From Ramazzottius varieornatus (taxonomy: Eukaryota > Tardigrada > Eutardigrada > Parachela > Ramazzottiidae), in assembly GCA_001949185.1 (NCBI GenBank), contig BDGG01000001.1:2249324-2313323 (forward strand): 64,000 bases of DNA, given 5' to 3'. A program made the position numbers and the translations under genes. The notes below the pieces were generated by a model. That model was given only the letters and a program-made list of their open reading frames with translations. It searched no databases and was not told the origin of the DNA. Shown here piece after piece: positions 58,243 to 64,000 of this stretch. Within the stretch, counting starts at the first letter, position 1. Each line of letters starts with the position of its first letter.

Positions 58243-59672
58243 TTAAGTTACTTGCTCACCACGTCGGAAATCATAGTCGCGTCCTTCCATGTAATACGAA
58301 AGTGAGATAGTTCCCGGCAAGTATCGATCTACAGTCAACATGGAGAGAAAGAAGCAAGTTCTCCAAGACAGCTCGTACCTTTTGAAAAAACGCCGGTTGC
58401 TGCTCAGTCTTGCACTATAATATGGCGGATGAGATCCTTCTCCATAAGTATATATATAGTCCAAGCGCCTGACGTACATTCTCGCTTGAAGTTTCTCGCC
58501 AGCTAAGTCTTTGTTTCCGCTGACAGCAAAGTACGGGACTGGAACTGCATTATGGAAGCTGCACAGGTCGCGGAAAAATATGGAAAGGTTCGAAGAGGCA
58601 ATCGTGGAAGACCACCTTAACTGTTCTTGGCTAGCGCGGTTCTTCTTCGGACGAACAGTTTGCGCTGGTAGAAAAAGTAAGCCCACTGAACATCACTGTG
58701 TCGAGATGCCTGAGGTTCTTCCACGCACGTGTCGAACTCTTTCGATTCATTTCACGATTGACGAATTTCCGAGGCAGGCGGCTGTGCATTGAGAGCGACT
58801 TTGGGATCAACCGCGTTGCATTTCCGCCTGCCTGCTTACTCTTCTTCAGTATTCCCTGTAGCGGTTTCTTGTCAGCTTCGGTTTCATGTTGCCGGTACGA
58901 CAACCGGAAATCAAAGCAAAGGGTTCGGCTGGTTTTCTGCTTAGCCAAAAGTCCGGTTGGAGCCCTGAAGACTGAGCGAATCCATCCACGATTTGCAAGC
59001 CCTAAAATTTATAAACTACTTATCCTATGTTACGGAAAGAACGTTGAAATAACTTTCACCTCTCTGTTGCTGTAACGGTGACTTCAGGGATCTACCACAT
59101 GCCCTTCCCAGAAACGCCTGATAGTGACTGCCTACCTTCCTAAACGAGGACCTCGAAACTTAGCGAAGTGAGACAGGATGTCCAAATGAAGATCGCAGTG
59201 GATGGATGCCCAAGTCAGCTTCTCGTCCATAGTAACATGTCCGCCCAGCTTTGTCAAACGAATGCTGTATCCGTCCCCGTCCAAGCGCGGCAAACAAGCC
59301 GGATGGAGCGAAGGGACAGAAGGTTGATCAAGTTATCACATTCCCTGTTGCCTGTTGAGACGGGTTGTCTTACCTGCCATTGCTTCTCCAGCAATACCGT
59401 TTCCACATCCTCTTGTGAATAGAAAACCACCGTCCAGCAGGTTTTGATCGACTTAGAAGAAGGATACTTGAGCTCTCTCACCTTGATAGAAGTGAAGACG
59501 TCGGTGGTCTGAGCAGGCTTGCGCAGCGTCGTGTCCGACAAGTTACGAATTTCCAAAGCACACCTTCCGCCGCGGCAGCCGGTCTCTGGCGAGTACACTT
59601 CGGTGTCCTTCTCCGGAACGCCCGTGAGTTCCATGCGTGTGAGCTCCCCGTTCTCCGGACCCTTCGGTGCCT
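58243..59672 (-). CDS. Unrecognised multi-exon gene (boundaries approximate)
   Basis: Exon-like pieces on the minus strand follow each other between good splice sites. A first block after an acceptor at 59672 has MELTGVPEKDTEVYSPETGC, then RCALEIRNLSDTTLRKPAQT and ends at ATCAAG|GTGAGA. Then come EDVETVLLEKQWQ, LGGHVTMDEKLTWASIHCDL with HLDILSHFAKFRG, and a later block with NAVPVPYFAVSGNKDLAGEK, LQARMYVRRLDYIYTYGEG and YYSARLSSNRRFFKR before another donor. These blocks look coding but I cannot name the family or prove they form one protein; the start and end are not fixed. Confidence 0.45.
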
Positions 59673-59916
59673 AAGAGCGGATCAGATAACATAAAAAAAG
59701 CAAAGTAAAGACAGTGGAAAGTTGTAGTAATGCGACACTGCATGGACATCGGCCATTCCAGTCATATCTCTCGAATGATTAGTCGATTGGTTTTCCGGTG
59801 GAGGTAATACTTTCATAACATAACATGACACACATCACCATCATGACGTAATCGCCTTTCTGGCTAACTTAGCGCTAGCGCTGCTCCAAGATTTTCGTTT
59901 CCTGACTTGCGAGTTA

Positions 59917-60105
59917 TACTATACAGATTGCGAGCGAAAGCGCACTAGCACAATTCGATACGCACAGGAGCATCGTGACATCATAGGAACAAGTTCGTCT
60001 CGTAGATTCTGTGTTAAAAGAGTCGCACAATGTTTACCTATGACGTGATGATGTTCCCGTTCGTATTGAATTGTGCTAGTGCGCTCTCGCTCGCATTCTC
60101 TATAC
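59917..60105. repeat. Long imperfect inverted repeat (foldback element)
   Basis: Arms of about 65-70 bp. Left arm has ATTGCGAGCGAAAGCGCACT then AGCACAATTCGATACG. The reverse complement of the right arm (about 60035-60105) has AATGCGAGCGAGAGCGCACT then AGCACAATTCAATACG. Identity is roughly 80% and extends to TCATAGG near the loop. A transcribed or cruciform hairpin or a foldback MITE lying in the shared upstream region of the 58-59.7 kb gene and GSS. Confidence 0.82.
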
Positions 60106-60195
60106 TAACGTTAGTAGCTTAGTACGAATCGGAATCTCACCTGATCCCCTTATTAGTTTGTGGTATTCCTTCCCACGAGATTTGCTCCTGACTTT

Positions 60196-60606
60196 ATGAT
60201 GGTTAACCAGAGTTTTACTGTTGCAGCATCTCAAGAAGACGAGCCGGATAACCACGAAGAAGGAGCGGGCGACAGCTCTTCGCCAAACAGAGGAATCGAC
60301 CATATCCATCCCCATCCTGTCCCGGACCAGTCCACAACATCCAGCTCTTCTTCCGGTACATCATCGATAAGTATTCCTGGCACACCCTCGGCTACACCAA
60401 TCCATCTGGAAGGTTCATACCGTAGTTTAGCCCATACTGATCAGCTGAACTATCGTCTGCTGAACGACCATCTAGAGAGGATAAAGACCTCTCGTCAGCA
60501 CAGTCAATCTACACCACGATCTTCCGTTACTTCGTACACTGACGACTCCGACGATCAGTTACAGGATGGGTCTTCCGCTCATGGATTCGCAGCCCGAAGT
60601 AACTAA
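60196..60606 (+). CDS. Hypothetical ORF overlapping the GSS start
   Basis: ATG at 60196 (MMVNQSFTVAASQEDEPDNH) opens a 136-codon frame, Ser/Thr/Pro/His-rich, with HIHPHPVPDQ, a Ser run, and a more ordered YRSLAHTDQLNYRLLNDHLE. It ends at TAA 60606, 38 bases past the GSS ATG, in a different frame. Composition is protein-like. It could be a separate small protein, the last exon of an upstream gene, or a long uORF of GSS. No family recognised. Confidence 0.4.
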   Translation: MMVNQSFTVAASQEDEPDNHEEGAGDSSSPNRGIDHIHPHPVPDQSTTSSSSSGTSSISIPGTPSATPIHLEGSYRSLAHTDQLNYRLLNDHLERIKTSRQHSQSTPRSSVTSYTDDSDDQLQDGSSAHGFAARSN

Positions 60607-62487
60607 GTGTGGATTCTCTCTGAACGAGCACGAGAAGCTGAGTGAAACTGCATCAGTCCTGAAGGATGCTGCTGCGTGTTCTGGAATCTTTCTGCGTGGC
60701 TTGCCTCCCAACCAAGATGTCTTGCTGGTAAGAGCATAGATTAGTATGAAAATGGACCCAACAGCGATAAAACTGTCAGCTGTGTGTAGTTGCTGTCTGC
60801 CGGAAGAGCGTCCAGTAATTCCCGTTTCGACGATGCTCAAGTAGAAGATACTAGTCTACATAGTTTATGCTGTTGCGTCATGTTGTCATGTAATATCTTA
60901 CGTGCGAAAGTCATCCTGCAGTTTCATCCTTCACCGATGATCCACTGTACGTACGTACCACCACAGTCTTTCTTTTTGCAGACTCCTCCAATGACATTGT
61001 TTCCAGTATTACTGCCCGAACAACCTCTCCAAAGAATTCTAGACCTACAGACTCACATCAACCTTCTGCAGCACCGAATAGCCCATGACAAGTCCTTCCT
61101 CGTCTCTACTCTACAAGGAGCCGCTTCCGTCGATCCTTTCACCCGAAATCTCCTGCACATTTACCAGCAGGTAGATGTAGATGACCAGCTGGAACTCGGC
61201 TTGATCCGTAGCGACTACATGCTACACCAGATAGATGGAAAGCAGAGGCCCTTCGACATCACTAAGTCCGCTGAATATTCATACAAGCAGGTTGAAGTCA
61301 ACATGCAATGTGTTGGTCTGGCCGGACTCTCCGCCATGGTCAATGGTGTTCATAACCAGGTGTTAAAGTTCCTGGATGGGAAGAAAGTTGACCGACCTCA
61401 TGCCATAGAATCTCTCGAGCTTTATGGTGGTGGACTGCGGCTGGCTTATGAGGCTTACCTGAAGGAGTACTCGACTCAGACTGGCCGTCCTCCCGTCCTT
61501 CTTATAGTGGTCCATGATGGTTTCGAGTTCAATATCAACGACCAGAGGCTGATAGAGTTCGAAAGCAAGCTTCCTGCAATCCGTCGATCATTCAGACAGA
61601 TTGGACAGAATATTAGGCTGGACTCGAGGAACCGGAAGTTGATCGTCGAAGAGCGCGAAGTTGCTGTAGTGTACTACAGAACCGGTTATGCTCCAAGTAT
61701 GTGTTCTTTGCAGTGAATGGTGTACTTCGCATATTAACACACACAAGTGAACGATGTCTCGTGCTGCAGGTCAATACAGCGAGGAAGACTGGGATACACG
61801 GCTGATGATGGAACAGTCGAAAGCGGTGAAATGTCCCACCGTCGCACATCAGCTCTCTGGAACGAAGAAGATGCAACAAGAGCTTGCACGCCCAGGAGTT
61901 CTTCAACAGTAGGATTTTGATTTTCATGGCCAAATATTTCGAAGTTGAAGGAATAAGTTCAATAAGGAAGAATGAACTGAGATTAGTTGCTAAATACGGA
62001 ACATGGCGATTTTTGTTGTAGGTTTATTCAAGATGCAAATGTACGCAGGAGCCTGACGGAGACGTTCGTGGGTCAATGGGACATCAGCAAGAAAGAAGCA
62101 GAAGACGTTATACAGCACGCTCTGGACAACCCAGACAGGTACGTGCTAAAACCCAACAGAGAAGGAGGAGGCAACAACCATTTTCGTCAGGAGCTGATAA
62201 CAAAGATAAAAGAAGTCCGTGGTACTCCAGAAGCACAGAACTACATACTAATGGAACTGATACGACCACCCACACAAGAAAACTATCTCGTGCAGCCGAA
62301 TAGAGAACCGGAAGCTGCCATTACGGTCAGTGAAGTGGGCGTCTTCGGAGCTATAGTAGCCAAAGGAGCGAAGATTTTGTATAATGCATCAGGCAGAGAT
62401 GTACTAATACGCTGCAAGGCCAGCAATATTCTGGAAGGCGGGTTCGCCAGTGGCAACTCATGTATCAGCTCTTCGTGTGTAGTTTGA
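60566..62487 (+). CDS. GSS: Glutathione synthetase
   Basis: Four exons: 60566-60727, 60982-61696, 61770-61908, 62022-62487; 493 aa (vertebrate about 474). GSS is a cytosolic ATP-grasp homodimer joining gamma-glutamylcysteine and glycine. Landmarks: FTLFP-like [106 protein letters not shown], the glycine-rich ATP loop [32 protein letters not shown] and the terminal EGGFASGNS. The vertebrate end is GGVAAG; here it is GGFASG. The final residues (SSCVV) differ. Start codon context: an acceptor-like TTACAG ends two bases before the ATG. Confidence 0.96.
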
Positions 62488-62532
62488 CTGATTGACGTGT
62501 ACAAAGCTGATGTTATCTGTGATTCCCATTGA

Positions 62533-63844
62533 CTAATTTCCCGTCCCGGGATTCGCAGTAGACACGCTGCAAGAACAATAAAGGATGGTTGGCACGTCGG
62601 TCCAGCATTGGCTGCTGAAATGGTGATAGCTTACCCAGGGACCGTAAACGTAATCGTTGTCAGTTTGAGGATCATTTGGGTCGTCAAGTTCCAGCCTCGT
62701 TATAGACTCGAGGTCGCTTTCGAGCTCCTTCAGTTTGTAGCATTTGGGTATTCTTTCTTCGCTTCTTTGGACAGAGTGCTCTGTGCCTACACTTGTGTAG
62801 GAAGGATATTGCGTTTGAGAAGGAACACCTTGAGAGATGGCCGATGGCTCCTGGTGTACGGCGCACTCTGTACTGTGTTTGTGTGGGGGATGATGGTGAA
62901 GATCGCCTTCTTCTTCTCCTGCACCAGCGTCGGGGTCGAACCGACAACCGTAGCCTGTGTCGGAAGGTTGGTTCATTGAAGGAACCGATTGATAACGGTA
63001 AGGCCTGCCGCCGCCGCCGTCGTTCCGCGATGAGGTCACTGACTCTTTGTAGTTGACATTGTTCATCGAGTCCATCTCGATGGGAGGGTAGCGTTCGGTC
63101 GAGGTGGCGTTGTTGTTCTTGTTTCCGCCACCGGAATCTGCTGGCGTGAACCGCTGCATGGTAGGTATGCTGTGGAGCTTGGTGAGGGTACTCCGGATAT
63201 TGTCGGAGTTTTTGAAGACAGTGATAGTCAGCCAAACAAGACCAACAATGGAGAAAAGAAGGAAGAGTGTCATGATTGGGCTCGCAACCATCCCATCGAA
63301 GTATCTCAAGCGGCTCCATCTTAAGCCAGCAAGGAAGAACCCAGGTGTGGCTAGTCTCTCTAGCTCGAGCAGCTGAATGTGAATATCCTTCAAGTGCCGC
63401 ACTGCTGTCGGACAAGTAATTTTGTTGTCGTCAAGTGCCGTTGTTACTTCTGGAAAACGACAGAATGATGATACTGTATCTAACCGGTGCAAGAAGTACA
63501 GCATTTTGAGTCGAATATTCAAAGATAAAACTAATCACTGGATCGCACCAGGCTGATCTCGAACGTGAGTTTCCGACCGGAAGTGGATTCAGAAGAACAA
63601 ACTTACTGCCGTGAAGTGCGTTCAAATTATTAAGGTCTCCTGCGAAGTTTTCCGCTTCGAACTGTGTGATTCTGAGTTCTTGTCTTCGTATCTTACGATC
63701 ACAAGACATAAGACAAATTCCGGTGAAAGCGAAGGCGACGGTGAGTCCTCCAAGAAGGTATCCGCATAAGCTTTTGCACAATGCAGAATTACTGTAAACT
63801 TTTTGCAATGATGTCCGCGAGCGATTTGGAGTCCGAGAGTTCAT
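62533..63844 (-). CDS. Unrecognised two-transmembrane protein
   Basis: Two exons, 63844-63607 and 63449-62533, 384 aa. The basic N-terminus (MNSRTPNRSRTSLQKVYSNS) leads into a first membrane helix (YLLGGLTVAFAFTGICLM). A heptad-like loop of about 90 residues follows (RRQELRITQFEAENFAGDLN, VRHLKDIHIQLLELERLA). The second helix is MTLFLLFSIVGLVWLTITVF. The remaining 230 residues are a disordered tail with a Gly/Asn run, a His-rich GDLHHHPPHKHS and acidic LESDLESITRLELDDPND. The two helices predict both ends on the same side of the membrane. I do not recognise the family. It is tail to tail with GSS, 45 bp apart. Confidence 0.72.
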
Positions 63845-64000
63845 CCTAACTTCATGTTACATGTTGTTTTAGATTCCCGCTGCACCCAGAGAAGACATTT
63901 CGGTGCGGGATTGCACAGCTAGAGTCTAACTTTGCTTGGTAACATCAACGTCCCGGAACTTCTCTTTACTTTTCCGCTTCGACAGGTAGTACCATAGGTC

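Overview
This is a nuclear window from a compact, intron-rich animal genome. Nearly every gene is split by short GT-AG introns of about 45-300 bp. About 24 coding genes lie on both strands, often less than 200 bp apart. The set is metazoan: DAXX-like H3.3 chaperone, CAAP1-like protein, PNLDC1/PARN-type nuclease, RagA, POMP, paired Mp20/transgelin-like muscle proteins and an EF-hand NADPH oxidase (NOX5). A small invertebrate such as a tardigrade or another compact protostome would fit, but nothing in the window fixes the phylum. No bacterial genes, CRISPR arrays or operators were seen.

Layout. 1-8.1 kb: partial M20D peptidase (-), PTRH2 (+), an unrecognised 303-aa protein (+), two tandem Mp20-like calponin-homology genes (-), DNAJB13-like gene (-). 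8.6-12.6 kb: a transposon-rich island with three consecutive perfect hairpins, a decayed LINE-type reverse transcriptase and a decayed pogo/Tigger transposase. 13.3-30.9 kb: RRAGA (+), EIF2A (-), a small unknown ORF directly in front of EIF2A (-), PNLDC1-like (+), an unknown gene (-), DAXX-like (-), NDUFS6 (+), PRPF4B (-). 32-37.7 kb: CAAP1 (+), tRNA-Leu(AAG) (-), MIC60/IMMT (+), POMP (-). 37.7-40.6 kb: gene-poor. 40.6-43.8 kb: COA8 (+), ANKUB1-like (+), TOMM7 (-). 46.1-56.1 kb: NOX5 (-), aquaglyceroporin (-), four-TM protein (-), separated by gene-poor stretches. 58-64 kb: unrecognised multi-exon gene (-), glutathione synthetase (+) with an overlapping upstream ORF, and a two-TM unknown (-).

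The genes are mostly housekeeping and do not form one pathway. Five (PTRH2, NDUFS6, MIC60, COA8, TOMM7) encode mitochondrial proteins. RNA and protein handling is represented by PRPF4B, EIF2A, PNLDC1, POMP and DNAJB13. Small exons were resolved by hand: RRAGA needs a GC-AG first intron, POMP has a coding exon that is only the ATG, and TOMM7 is a two-exon 51-aa gene.

Most unusual signals: (1) same-strand ORF pairs with almost no spacing (unknown ORF/EIF2A, PTRH2/unknown through a possible intron, unknown ORF/GSS overlap), suggesting dicistronic transcripts; (2) a MITE-like family of at least six copies, all found inside introns; (3) the triple-hairpin cluster at 8.65-8.86 kb; (4) strong excess of the octamer CCGGAAGT. 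Exon ends come from reading splice sites by eye; transcript data would be needed to confirm them.
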